Shown here piece by piece: positions 27,132 to 36,050 of a stretch of 64,000 nucleotides of DNA. A program made the translations under genes and the position numbers. The stretch is from the NCBI GenBank assembly GCA_942492795.1, contig OW818639.1:868001-932000 (forward strand), read 5' to 3'. The notes under the pieces are model-generated. The model did not search any database. It worked only from the letters and a program-made list of their open reading frames with translations, and was not told the origin of the DNA. How positions within the stretch are numbered: the stretch's first letter is position 1; each line of letters opens with the position of its first letter. Source of the DNA: RGIG3178 sp942492795. GTDB lineage: Bacteria > Bacillota > Clostridia > Christensenellales > QAND01.

Positions 27132-28424
27132 TTACCACCTCTGGTTGCTTTCAATTTTGACCGGAATGCCGAGTTTGATGAGCGACGTAAAAAATCTACG
27201 TTCCATCTCCGCTTCTTTGATCGCGCGGGTGCAGGTAAAATACAGGTTGCCGCCATAGCTTACACACCCGCACGTCGTGGCGTTGCCTTTGGACGCCCCA
27301 AGCATAAAATCCATTCGCGTTACACGGCGGGCCATCTCGGCGGGAAGGTTGATGTCCCCGAGATTGGATAGTGTTGTGGAACAATACCGGTCGCCCTGAA
27401 GCGAATGCGCCGCTTTCATAACCGGGTTTTTAAGCACCAACGGCATGACACGGATGGCGGCGTTCTTTTCAGTCTTCACGTTGGCGGAAAAGCGGGCGTT
27501 CAGGTTTTTCTCGGTCACTTCCCGGCCCATGGTGTGCTTGATCTGAGTGATGATCTCGTCAAGCGTATGATCACCCAAGGCGCTGTCGATGCCCACATTG
27601 ACATAGGAGGAAAAATTCCGAAGCGTTTTGGTTGCCGGGTAGAAGCGCCGCAGGTTCACCGGCACCGAGACCTTGACGGGTCTAGGGGTGCGTTCGCTAG
27701 TGTCACAGCTCTTTTGTATGTTTTGAATGGCCATGACAAGCAACGATACCAGAAGGACCGTAATACTGCATCCTTTGGACTTTGCGACTTCCGAAACGGA
27801 CTTTACCGGCATGATGCCCGTGATGATATGCAGAAAATCCGGCAGCGCCGCCGAACCTTTGATGTGATATGCGATCGATTCCTTTCTGCTTTTGCTCGCC
27901 TTGCGCGCATTGCGCAGAAAACTGTCTTCCATCTCCAGTTTCTGCGGGGGCTGTTTGCAATCCAGGATCAGATCGGTAAACGGAATCGCGTCGTTGTATT
28001 TGATCCGCAGATACTCAGCCGTCATCGTCAAGAGGAAGGTAAGCCCGCCGGTACCGTCGGTCAAAGCATGGAATATCTCCAACGCGATGCGGTTGTCATG
28101 ATAGCGCACGCGAAACATGAAATGACGGTTTTTACGCAGATTGATACGAACCAGCGGATTGCCCACGTCCGGCAGAACGTCCGGCGCTCCGCGCATGCGC
28201 TCGAAATAGTGCCAGAACATTCCTTGTTTGAGCTTATAGGAGAACGTGGGGATACGGCGCAACGCCGCTTCCTGGGCTTTGTTAAGGATTGCTGCGTCCA
28301 CCGGTTCGCTCAACGTCACAGACAAGCGGAACATGGCCGCCCATTTGCGCGACATGGCGGGCGGGTATATTTTGGCTGCGTTGTCCAGTTTCATCCAGCC
28401 CGGCGTCTCATGATCTTTTTGCAT
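27132..28424 (-). CDS. Alcohol acetyltransferase-like (condensation-fold) protein
   Basis: A 430-residue protein of the CoA-dependent acyltransferase/condensation-domain fold (AATase or PapA-like). The HxxxD active-site motif is FHALTDGTGG (about residue 127), with a second conserved region at SNLGDINLPAEM. It should transfer an acyl group to an alcohol or amine; the acceptor is unknown. The ATG at 28424 follows GGAGGAAA and overlaps the end of the esterase gene by 17 bases. Middle gene of the esterase / acyltransferase / DUF6320 operon. Confidence 0.78.
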   Translation of the reverse strand: MQKDHETPGWMKLDNAAKIYPPAMSRKWAAMFRLSVTLSEPVDAAILNKAQEAALRRIPTFSYKLKQGMFWHYFERMRGAPDVLPDVGNPLVRINLRKNRHFMFRVRYHDNRIALEIFHALTDGTGGLTFLLTMTAEYLRIKYNDAIPFTDLILDCKQPPQKLEMEDSFLRNARKASKSRKESIAYHIKGSAALPDFLHIITGIMPVKSVSEVAKSKGCSITVLLVSLLVMAIQNIQKSCDTSERTPRPVKVSVPVNLRRFYPATKTLRNFSSYVNVGIDSALGDHTLDEIITQIKHTMGREVTEKNLNARFSANVKTEKNAAIRVMPLVLKNPVMKAAHSLQGDRYCSTTLSNLGDINLPAEMARRVTRMDFMLGASKGNATTCGCVSYGGNLYFTCTRAIKEAEMERRFFTSLIKLGIPVKIESNQRW

Positions 28425-29292
28425 GTGCCGTTTCCTCCGCAAGGTATTCTTTGATGCGCGACACTGCCTCCCAGGCTTCCGGGATACCGAACAACACATA
28501 GGCGTGCCACATCCCCGAAGCTATGTGCAATTCGCAACGGCAGCCGGATTTTTTTAGCCCTTTTGCCATGCGTATCGAGTCGTCCAACAGCAGCTCCCTG
28601 TCCCCGACGAATATCAGTGAATCGGGCATGCCGTCAAGATCGCCGTAAAGAGGGGAGATCAGGGGATTTTTCAAATCATCCCCGCCATACATCCGTGCAC
28701 TGCTTAACAGCGTTTCCTTCTGTAGAATCGGGTCCCTTTTGCGTATCTTTCCCGAGAGGGACAGATCGGTCCATGGAGAAACAGCCACGATGCAGGCGGG
28801 CATCGGGAGGTGGAGTTCCTTGCACCGCAAAGCCAGACTGAAACAAAGTCCGCCTCCGGCGGATTCTCCGACAAACGCGATGTCTTGTGCACGGTAACGC
28901 TCCAGCATGTGCCTGTAAGCTGCCAACGCATCCTCCAACGCGGCAGGCCACGGGTTTTCCGGAGCGAGGCGATATCCCAATACGAGCGTTGAGTAGTGTG
29001 TTTGTTCGGCCAGAACGCCGCCGAATCCCTTTGCATACGACAGAGAGCCGGCTGTATATGCACCGCCATGCAGATATAGGATCGCTTTGTCCGGCTCTAT
29101 CGACTTGTTGTAAGCCCAAACGGCATTCAATTCGGGTATCTGTTCAAAATGGACGTTCTTTGCCAATGCCATGGCACCCAACTCGCCCAAGGCATCCTGC
29201 AGCTTTCGCTGTGCGCCCAGATCCATTCGCCTGATAAACGGATTCAACAAGGCGATTTCCGCCCGAACCAGTTTCGATATCAGTTTTGTCAT
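28408..29292 (-). CDS. Alpha/beta hydrolase, HSL-type esterase
   Basis: A 294-residue serine esterase of the hormone-sensitive lipase family. Oxyanion-hole motif LHGGAYTAGS (about residue 73) and nucleophile elbow GESAGGG with the catalytic serine (about 141); the aspartate and histidine are probably in GDRELLLDD and MWHAY near the C-terminus. It is the first gene of a three-gene operon; a partner acyltransferase next door suggests ester turnover on a shared substrate. The start is uncertain because no close ribosome binding site precedes this ATG. Confidence 0.85.
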   Translation of the reverse strand: MTKLISKLVRAEIALLNPFIRRMDLGAQRKLQDALGELGAMALAKNVHFEQIPELNAVWAYNKSIEPDKAILYLHGGAYTAGSLSYAKGFGGVLAEQTHYSTLVLGYRLAPENPWPAALEDALAAYRHMLERYRAQDIAFVGESAGGGLCFSLALRCKELHLPMPACIVAVSPWTDLSLSGKIRKRDPILQKETLLSSARMYGGDDLKNPLISPLYGDLDGMPDSLIFVGDRELLLDDSIRMAKGLKKSGCRCELHIASGMWHAYVLFGIPEAWEAVSRIKEYLAEETAHAKRS

Positions 29293-29638
29293 GCCGTGAT
29301 TGCCATTGGGTATCCCTCAAAGTTTCGCAAGTTTGTTTGCATCGATACGATCCAAAACATACGCTGATGCCTGAAGATCCGTGACCCGGCATTTCGCCGC
29401 GTATGGCACCGGGTGTTGAAGGAATTGTATCGATCAATTCAAGTATAAATCATCGGAGGCTGTCTGAAAATAAAAAGTATTCAGCGCCTTTTGTGTCGCG
29501 GTTCGGTTTGTCTTTGTGTATATAAGATGTGCATTTTAAGAACAAAAATAAGCCCTTTAAGAAGGGCTTATCATCAAACGGACGCTATCATTCAAAACCG
29601 ATAGGACATACGTCCTCAGCGGAGGATGACCTGCGGGG
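29293..29638. other. Intergenic region upstream of the esterase operon
   Basis: About 346 bases, holding the terminator at 29541-29570 and presumably the esterase operon promoter; no convincing promoter hexamers, RNA or gene were seen. Confidence 0.45.
29541..29570 (-). terminator. Terminator after the PHP phosphatase gene
   Basis: On the minus strand, TAAGCCCTT / AAGGGCTTA stem followed by ATTTTTGTT. Confidence 0.75.
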
Positions 29639-30460
29639 CTAAAGCGCATGGAATTGCGGCTTGTGGTCCGTATAAGTGCATACATATCGGAGCCCGGCGG
29701 CACGGATAAGCGCACAAGCATGTCCGTAATGGGAACCGATCTGGTGTGCACGGTGCGCATCGGAACCGATGGTGATGATTTCACCGCCCAATTCCCGGTA
29801 CCGTATCAGCATATCAAGATCCGGCATGCAATAGCCGCGGGCATCCAGCGTGCTGGTGTTGATCTCAAGGCCTTTGCCGTTTTGCGCCAAATGCAAAAAC
29901 AGCGCGTCCAACTCTTCTGCGGCATCGGTATAGCGCATCTGATGATCGGCGTTCGGGTCTTGCCGGCTGTAATAGGTCAGATGCCCGATACAGTCGAACT
30001 CCGGAAACTCGTTTGCGCATTGAAGCAGCGCTCTTGCATAGCGCTTCATAACCTGCTCCCTCGTTGCCCCATATCCCCAAACGGGGTTGATGCCCGCTTC
30101 GCGCGGTCCGCCGTTTTCGCGTCCAAGCCAATGAATGGAGCCTATGATATAATCGAAACGAAGTCCGTTCATCGCTTCACGGGTACGGGTGTAAACGCTT
30201 TCGTTGCCGGCCTGCATGCCTACTTCAAGGCCTGTCTTGATCGGAATGCGCCCCTCGTATCGTTTCGCGTAGCGTTCGACATCCTCAACGTAATCGACGA
30301 GGTCGCAGACAAAATTCATCGTCGGCGAGGGAAAGTCGATGTCAAAATGCGCCGTGGGGCAGATTTCCGCCATGCCTTTTTCAAGAGCGCTCTCGGCCAT
30401 TTCGCGAAGCGACATCATGCCGTCCGCGCTGTGGTGCGGATGAATGTGATAATCGTACAT
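29639..30460 (-). CDS. PHP-domain histidinol-phosphatase-like protein
   Basis: A 273-residue PHP-family metallophosphoesterase. N-terminal metal motif DYHIHPHHSADG, then TAHFDIDF, GLEVG, SIHWLG, CIGHLTYYS and the C-terminal GSDAHRAHQIG complete the trinuclear metal site. The pattern and the ending YTDHKPQ match HisJ-type histidinol phosphatase, the penultimate step of histidine synthesis. No other his gene is present, so another phosphoester substrate is possible. GGAGGAACCC precedes the ATG. Confidence 0.82.
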   Translation of the reverse strand: MYDYHIHPHHSADGMMSLREMAESALEKGMAEICPTAHFDIDFPSPTMNFVCDLVDYVEDVERYAKRYEGRIPIKTGLEVGMQAGNESVYTRTREAMNGLRFDYIIGSIHWLGRENGGPREAGINPVWGYGATREQVMKRYARALLQCANEFPEFDCIGHLTYYSRQDPNADHQMRYTDAAEELDALFLHLAQNGKGLEINTSTLDARGYCMPDLDMLIRYRELGGEIITIGSDAHRAHQIGSHYGHACALIRAAGLRYVCTYTDHKPQFHAL

Positions 30461-30936
30461 GGGTTCCTCCAGATCAAAGGATTGGCAGCCGCCGAAAACT
30501 CTACTGTTTCCATTATAGCATAGGCAAAGCCGACTTGGATGACGGCAAATATCTGTTTGTACTGCGAACGATTATCATCAAATATATTACAGTAAGATTA
30601 TAAAATCTTAATACTTTTGAAATATATAAGAATATTGGCCGGTACATAGGAATAGCTTCGATTCTCTTGGAATTCCTGCGGGAGACGTACTTTGCATAGC
30701 GGAGCAAGGTGCGTTAGGATAAACGCAAGGAAGATTTTTCCTGTCATAGGTTGCCCAAAGGGAAATGGGTTGCTTGCGGACGTAGCGTATGCGTGCAAGG
30801 TGTGCTAAGATATAGGAAATATCTTTCGGTTTCCGTTGGTTTTCGTGCGTATGAAGCAGTATTGAATAAAAGCCAGGTGATCCGCACCGTTGGAAAATGC
30901 CGTAATCATCGGCAGAAACGAAAAGGAGGTATTTAA
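30461..30936. other. Long leader/intergenic region upstream of the first DUF4874/DUF4832 gene
   Basis: About 476 bases without a gene. It contains an imperfect direct repeat (30684-30721 and 30779-30812, both with GACGTA and GCAAGGTGnG-TA-GATA) and several short hairpins: TGCGTT / AACGCA (30710-30729), GATAT / ATATC (30809-30823), and TGCCG / CGGCA (30898-30914) next to the ribosome binding site. It may be a structured leader RNA, but it matches no riboswitch I know, including c-di-GMP-I. Confidence 0.4.
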
Positions 30937-33540
30937 ATGTTCCGTGATAAACATGTTTACAGGTCGGTTCGTGCCATGGTTGCCTTTGTAAGCATCCTGT
31001 TCTGCGTGCTTTCTTTGATTGTTCCCAACGCTGCGTATGCCGCGCAAAGGGAAGCTGCGGTTGCCTCGAGTTCGGATACGATGCTGAATATCTCTTTTGT
31101 GGAGGATACTTCCACCGTACTGGCCAACCCTGAAAGAGGCTGGTATATCGAATGCATGACCAACGATGTAAGCGACGAAAGTGAATTCAGGGCAAAGGGC
31201 ATCACGAACATCCTACTGCAAGCGGATCTTGGGGCGTTTAAAACGGCGCCGATCAGCGACGCCAAATTGCAGGAGATACGATCCGCATTCAATACGGCCA
31301 GAAGCTATGGCCTGAACGTCATATTCCGAGCCGGGTATGATTTTGACGGCGCCGGTTCACCGGAGCCTAAAAGCCTCTCCATCATATCGGGCCACATTGC
31401 ACAGCTTAAACCGATATTCTACGAGTTCGAAGACATCCTCTATTGCGTTCAAGCAGGCTTTTTAGGGCCTTGGGGCGAATGGCACACCTCATATTACGGG
31501 AACGGAGACGTTCCGTCTTTAGAGGCGAGAACAACCGTGCTCAATGCTCTGATGGACGCTGTCCCGAAGAGCAGGCAAATACAAATCAGACAGCCGAATT
31601 TCATCCGCGATATGTTTCCCAATCAGACAATGACGCCCTCCATCGCTTTTAGCCAATCGAATTTCGCAAGAGCGGGCTTCCACAACGATGCGCTGCTGAG
31701 CAATGAAGACGATGACGGAACATATGTCGATTCGGCTTATACGAGACAAGCCGAACTGGACTGGGCGGAAAATCATGACAAATACGCACCATTTGTTGCG
31801 GAGAGCAACATGTTGACATCGTACTCCGACCCTGCCAACGCAGTGTATGAACTGAAAAAACTGCATGCGCAAATACTCAACTCGGAATACTATCCGGGCG
31901 TGCTTTCAAAATGGAAAAACACGACCTACGAAGGCACCAATACATACAATTATATCTCGGCGCATCTCGGATACCGGTTCGTATTGTCCAGCGCGTCCGT
32001 CAACGCCAATCTTGCACAAGGCGGAGAATTGCACCTGACGCTCCAACATGCGAACACGGGATTTGCGAACCTGATCAACGCAAGGGATTTTCAGATCGTA
32101 TTGAGCAACGGGACGCAAACGTACACTGCCGTTGTCAACGACGACGCGAGATTCTGGACAAAAGACAGAGGCGTGATGACAAAGGATCTGTACTTCAGCA
32201 TCCCGTCCAACATTGCGCCGGGCAGCTGGAACATCAATGTAAACATGCCGAACAAGCTAAACAGCAATCCTTTGTATTCCATCCGGTTTGCGAACACAAA
32301 TACGTGGGACGCCGCAAAGGGATATAATTTCATTTGTACAACATCCATCAGCGCAGCGGCGTCAACCACCACAGGAACGGAATTCAAGCAGATTCCCAAA
32401 GGCGATGCTGTAACGCGTGACACACCTGTTGTACCCGTGGATGTTCCGACGCCTGTCAACGCGGAGGCTCTTTCCTATAACCGCATCAAAATCTCCTGGG
32501 GTGCGGTAGAGGGGACAACAAAGTATGAACTGTACCGCGCGGCATCCGGCACGGGAATCTACACAAGGATTGCCACCACATCTTCCACCAGCTATAACAA
32601 TACAAGTTTGGGAACAGGCACAACGTACTATTATAAAGTTCGGGCATACCATCTTGCGGGAACAACGAAAGTCTACGGCGCTTTTTCCGATGTGGCAACG
32701 GCGCAGACAATGCTCTGCGCACCGGGATCCATTCAAGCCGCGCCAACTTCCTACAATACCATCAAGCTATCCTGGGGGACGGTTGCGGGCCGGACAAGGT
32801 ATGAACTATGGCGATCGGTATCCCCTTCGGGGCCGTTTTCCCGCTTGGTTACCACAAGCTCCAACCGTTATACCAATACCAGGGTCGATACGGGGACAAA
32901 ATACTACTATCAGGTACGGGCGTATCGCCTTGTGGGACGCACGAAGGTTTACAGCCCGTATTCCGATACGGCATCCGCGCAGACCGCGCTTTTAACGCCG
33001 GGATCAATGAAAGCATCGGTGGTATCGTACAATGCTATCAGACTGACATGGAGATCGGTAGCGGGCAGGACAAAATACGAAATATGGTACGCGACATCCC
33101 AGGAAGGACCATTCTCGCTTTTGGACACCACGGGGTATACATCCTATACCAATACGGGGGTCATGACAGGGACGCCATACTATTATAAGGTCAGGGCATA
33201 CCGGCTGGTTGCGGGCCAAGCGGTATACGGGGGCGAAACGACGACCGTTTCCGCGCAGACCAGCTTAAAAGCACCAACGTCCGCCAGAGCGAAAAGAGTG
33301 GACGCCGCGGGGATCAAAGTAAGCTTCAGGGCGGCGGCGGGAGCGACCGGCTATGAGATATGGCGGTCGACTTCCGTGTCAGGCACCTACGACTTGATCG
33401 CATCCACGAACTCTCTGTATTGTGTCGACGGAGGGCTTGTGACGGGACAATACTATTACTACAAGATCGGGGCATACAGAACCATGGGCGAGACCACGGT
33501 AAACAGTGCATTTACGGCGGTTGTAAGAGCCAGGCCGTAG
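30937..33540 (+). CDS. Secreted DUF4874/DUF4832 TIM-barrel protein with four FN3 modules
   Basis: An 867-residue secreted protein. Signal peptide (residues 1-36, cleavage after AAYA), then a DUF4874 region (LANPERGWYIE at about 62) and a DUF4832 region (about 160-470) that together look like a glycoside hydrolase-type barrel; FLGPWGEWH carries a candidate catalytic glutamate. Residues 505-867 hold four fibronectin type III-like modules of about 90 residues. No LPXTG or membrane anchor is seen. It is a close paralogue of the gene at 51519. A role in cleaving or binding the Pel polysaccharide is inferred from position. AAAAGGAGG precedes the ATG. Confidence 0.82.
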   Translation: MFRDKHVYRSVRAMVAFVSILFCVLSLIVPNAAYAAQREAAVASSSDTMLNISFVEDTSTVLANPERGWYIECMTNDVSDESEFRAKGITNILLQADLGAFKTAPISDAKLQEIRSAFNTARSYGLNVIFRAGYDFDGAGSPEPKSLSIISGHIAQLKPIFYEFEDILYCVQAGFLGPWGEWHTSYYGNGDVPSLEARTTVLNALMDAVPKSRQIQIRQPNFIRDMFPNQTMTPSIAFSQSNFARAGFHNDALLSNEDDDGTYVDSAYTRQAELDWAENHDKYAPFVAESNMLTSYSDPANAVYELKKLHAQILNSEYYPGVLSKWKNTTYEGTNTYNYISAHLGYRFVLSSASVNANLAQGGELHLTLQHANTGFANLINARDFQIVLSNGTQTYTAVVNDDARFWTKDRGVMTKDLYFSIPSNIAPGSWNINVNMPNKLNSNPLYSIRFANTNTWDAAKGYNFICTTSISAAASTTTGTEFKQIPKGDAVTRDTPVVPVDVPTPVNAEALSYNRIKISWGAVEGTTKYELYRAASGTGIYTRIATTSSTSYNNTSLGTGTTYYYKVRAYHLAGTTKVYGAFSDVATAQTMLCAPGSIQAAPTSYNTIKLSWGTVAGRTRYELWRSVSPSGPFSRLVTTSSNRYTNTRVDTGTKYYYQVRAYRLVGRTKVYSPYSDTASAQTALLTPGSMKASVVSYNAIRLTWRSVAGRTKYEIWYATSQEGPFSLLDTTGYTSYTNTGVMTGTPYYYKVRAYRLVAGQAVYGGETTTVSAQTSLKAPTSARAKRVDAAGIKVSFRAAAGATGYEIWRSTSVSGTYDLIASTNSLYCVDGGLVTGQYYYYKIGAYRTMGETTVNSAFTAVVRARP

Positions 33541-33557
33541 GTTGTCAAACAAACGAC

Positions 33558-33592
33558 AAGGGTCATCTCTGTCAAAAGGGATGGCCTTTTCA
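33558..33592 (+). terminator. Terminator after the DUF4874/DUF4832-FN3 gene
   Basis: An imperfect stem from AAGGGTCATC to GATGGCCTT followed by TTTTCATTT. Confidence 0.65.
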
Positions 33593-33746
33593 TTTGGGAG
33601 TGATCGTTTTCAGCCCGGTGCTGTTTCTTTATACCGCAACAATCAAAAAGCAATCAATAAAAGTTACACCATTTTTGATCGCAACTTTAAGTGTATTCAA
33701 TATACATTGTTTTGAATCTATAATGTTGATGGGATGCGTATATGGT

Positions 33747-33788
33747 GTAACGGGGATGTAACAACAAGCAGGTATCGTTAATGGTACC
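33747..33788 (+). promoter_or_regulatory. GTAAC tandem-repeat promoter module 1
   Basis: TGTAACGGGGATGTAAC places two GTAAC half-sites 11 bp apart (33748 and 33759). Ten bases after the second lies GTATCGTT (a TATNNT -10-like element at 33774), then TAC at 33786. The same elements with identical spacing occur before the genes at 36051 and 41633. An 11-bp direct repeat beside the -35 suggests a PhoB/OmpR-type activator site; this is inference. Confidence 0.6.
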
Positions 33789-33887
33789 TGTTTGCGTATT
33801 TCATCGGCATCTCACCCATTGCGTTCAATTCCGGAAATTCCTAAATGCTATTTTGCGTTCTGACGGATCAGAGGATGGGAGTTTGAC

Positions 33888-35489
33888 ATGAAAAAGTCGA
33901 TCGTATCAAGAACCCTTGGCGTATTGTTCAGTTTTGTCTTTGCTCTTACATTGTTTCCCAAACCCGCACAGGCGGCGGATGTTCCCCCAAAAGCTACAAT
34001 CATCTTAACATTTGACGACGGCTGGAAAGACACACGGACCAACGCGTATCCGATCCTGCAATCGTATGGTTTCAAGGCCACGGTCTATGTGAACAGCGAA
34101 GCTGTCGACTGGGGCGACGATACGATTATGACGCTGGCAGATATGCAGTTTTTGTATGCAAACGGATGGGATATCAGCAACCACACGCATTCCCATACGG
34201 AATTGGGACTCTCCACGACGCAAGCCAATTTGGAAAAATTAAAGCAGGAGTACATCACCTGCAGGGATTGGCTTATTGCGAATGGCATGCCAAACGGTGC
34301 CGCACAGGTGGCATATCCATCCGGGAAAGATACGATGGAGCTGCACCGGATGCTCAAAAGCATCGGTGTGCAAACCGGACGCGATGTGGAATTTGGATTG
34401 CAGCAGACGCCGATCACAAGTCAGAACGACTACTTCCGTCTGCCGGTATACTCAACCGGCCCCGGGGATCTGAGCAGCGATCTGGCAGGCATTGAAGATG
34501 CGGCAGCACAAGGCAAAACCATCATTTTCATGGTACACCAGGTGGAGCCGCTCCCTTCCAACGATCCGGATGCTCTGATTACGCTGGAGTCCGATCTTGT
34601 GGCTATATGCGAGCTTATCAAATCCAAAGGAGCGCAAGCCCAGGTCATGACAATGAGTCAATGGTATGCCGCACAGGATCAGAGCGCACTGGTCCCGGCA
34701 ACACCCGCAGCGCCGGCGGTTATAAACAATGACTTTACCAATACAGTATCCGGCATCAATCTGAACATGGAATACAAGCTGGACGGCGCAGCCGACTATA
34801 CCAAATACAACGCCGCGACGTTTAATGCGATCGGTCTTTCCGGCAACCATACCCTGTTGGTGCGCTACAGCGCATTCGGGATCGACAATCCAAGCCCGGA
34901 CAAAGTCCTGACCTTTACCCAGGGACAGGATGCAACGCTTGCTGTGCCGGATTTGGTGCAAGCCGTCCCGTTGGCGTACAATAAGATCAAGGTAAGCTGG
35001 GGAGCTGTTGCAGGCGCGGCGAAGTATGAGGTGTGGCGCTCCAAATCGCCGACTGGAACATTTTCGCTTCTGTCCACGACGGCATACACGTATTTTACCA
35101 ATACAGGAATCGCCACGGGAACGCCGTTTTATTATAAAGTAAGGGCGTTCGGACCGATTTCGGGCGTCAGGGTATACAGCGGTTATTCTGCCATTGTCGT
35201 CGCGCAAACCGCTTTGAACGTTCCTGCTGCAGTACAGGCTTTAAGGATTTCTGCAACAAGCATCAAAGTGAAATGGGGTGCGGTTGCGGGCGCGAACGGT
35301 TATGAAATATGGAGGGCGGCATCTTTGACGGATGCTTACAGCGTGATTAAGACGACAAGCAACCTCTATTATACCAATGCGGGACTGACGACGGGAACAA
35401 CCTATTTCTACAAGGTCAGGGCGTACAGACTGGTCGGATCGACGAAAGTCTACAGCGAATTTTCCGCCGTGGTCAACGCCAAACCATAG
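33888..35489 (+). CDS. Secreted polysaccharide deacetylase (NodB type) with two FN3 modules
   Basis: A 533-residue secreted enzyme. Signal peptide to about residue 29 (AQA). A CE4 deacetylase domain follows (about 34-250): TFDDGW at 41-46 with Asp43/Asp44, and the metal-binding NHTHSH at 98-103. After a connecting domain (about 265-355), two FN3-like modules end the protein (about 360-533). It probably removes acetyl groups from extracellular amino sugars, perhaps Pel. It shares promoter module, leader and N-terminal sequence with the next gene, pointing to duplication. Confidence 0.85.
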   Translation: MKKSIVSRTLGVLFSFVFALTLFPKPAQAADVPPKATIILTFDDGWKDTRTNAYPILQSYGFKATVYVNSEAVDWGDDTIMTLADMQFLYANGWDISNHTHSHTELGLSTTQANLEKLKQEYITCRDWLIANGMPNGAAQVAYPSGKDTMELHRMLKSIGVQTGRDVEFGLQQTPITSQNDYFRLPVYSTGPGDLSSDLAGIEDAAAQGKTIIFMVHQVEPLPSNDPDALITLESDLVAICELIKSKGAQAQVMTMSQWYAAQDQSALVPATPAAPAVINNDFTNTVSGINLNMEYKLDGAADYTKYNAATFNAIGLSGNHTLLVRYSAFGIDNPSPDKVLTFTQGQDATLAVPDLVQAVPLAYNKIKVSWGAVAGAAKYEVWRSKSPTGTFSLLSTTAYTYFTNTGIATGTPFYYKVRAFGPISGVRVYSGYSAIVVAQTALNVPAAVQALRISATSIKVKWGAVAGANGYEIWRAASLTDAYSVIKTTSNLYYTNAGLTTGTTYFYKVRAYRLVGSTKVYSEFSAVVNAKP

Positions 35490-35507
35490 AGTTTATAAGC
35501 CGAAATA

Positions 35508-35550
35508 GGAGCCATCCCTTCATGCAGGAGGGACGGCTCTTTCTTTCTTT
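35508..35550 (+). terminator. Terminator after the first NodB deacetylase gene
   Basis: AGCCATCCCTTC paired with GGAGGGACGGCT (one mismatch and a G-U) followed by CTTTCTTTCTTT. Confidence 0.75.
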
Positions 35551-35915
35551 GGAAGCAAGCAGGCGTCGGGAAGGCGGCGCAACCGCGCGTACGTATCATT
35601 CAGTCAGACATGAATGCTTAAAAGCGCTGCAATGTTATTCTATGATTATAAGTATTTGATTAACTTATCATAATGGAAAACAATATCTTATTGCTCGGTA
35701 AGGTACAATATAAGTTACACGATTGTACGATTGAGAAATGTTATATTTGACTTTCTAATATACTATAAAACTGTTATTTTGTTCCAAATTGGATTTGAAT
35801 ACTAAAAATGCCTTATTCATTGGTTTCGGCAAACAGTTCTGCGGGAATCCGACGAAAACGTCCTCTGCGACAAAATGGAAACTACCATAAAAATAATGAC
35901 CAATATCCTATTTGG

Positions 35916-35957
35916 TGTAACGGGTATGTAACATCACCTAGGTATTATTATCAATAC
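35916..35957 (+). promoter_or_regulatory. GTAAC tandem-repeat promoter module 2
   Basis: TGTAACGGGTATGTAAC with GTAAC half-sites at 35917 and 35928 (11 bp apart), then GTATTATTA from 35942 (TATTAT as -10-like) and TAC at 35955. The spacing is identical to the modules at 33747 and 41558. Confidence 0.6.
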
Positions 35958-36050
35958 AAATATGGAATTATATGGAATACCAAACCCATTAAGTTCAATA
36001 TCAAGAGCGCAACAGTGAGCTCTGATGGGATCAGAGGAGTGGAGAAAGAT

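Larger units (their letters stand above)
33541..33887. other. Regulatory region upstream of the first NodB deacetylase gene
   Basis: About 347 bases containing the terminator of the preceding gene, a sigma-A type promoter (TTCAAT 33697-33702, 17 bp, TATAAT 33720-33725), the GTAAC promoter module (33748-33788), a block ACCCATTGCGTTCAAT (33815-33830) shared with the next leader, and a TCTGA / TCAGA hairpin (33859-33872) beside the ribosome binding site. Confidence 0.55.
35490..36050. other. Regulatory region upstream of the giant repeat protein gene
   Basis: About 561 AT-rich bases: the terminator of the preceding gene, the GTAAC module (35916-35957), the conserved block ACCCATTAAGTTCAAT (35984-35999), and a CTCTGAT / ATCAGAG hairpin (36020-36036) whose 3' arm includes the start of the GAGGAG ribosome binding site. 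A reading frame open from 35808 is not taken as coding since it would cross these elements. Confidence 0.55.

Noticed and set aside
30640..30936. Candidate c-di-GMP riboswitch before the first DUF4874/DUF4832 gene
   Set aside because: The GEMM core (GGACGCAAAGCC-like segment, tetraloop and receptor) is absent.
35808..36050. N-terminal extension of the giant deacetylase gene by 81 codons
   Set aside because: The extension covers the GTAAC module and leader hairpin; the signal peptide and ribosome binding site fit the ATG at 36051.
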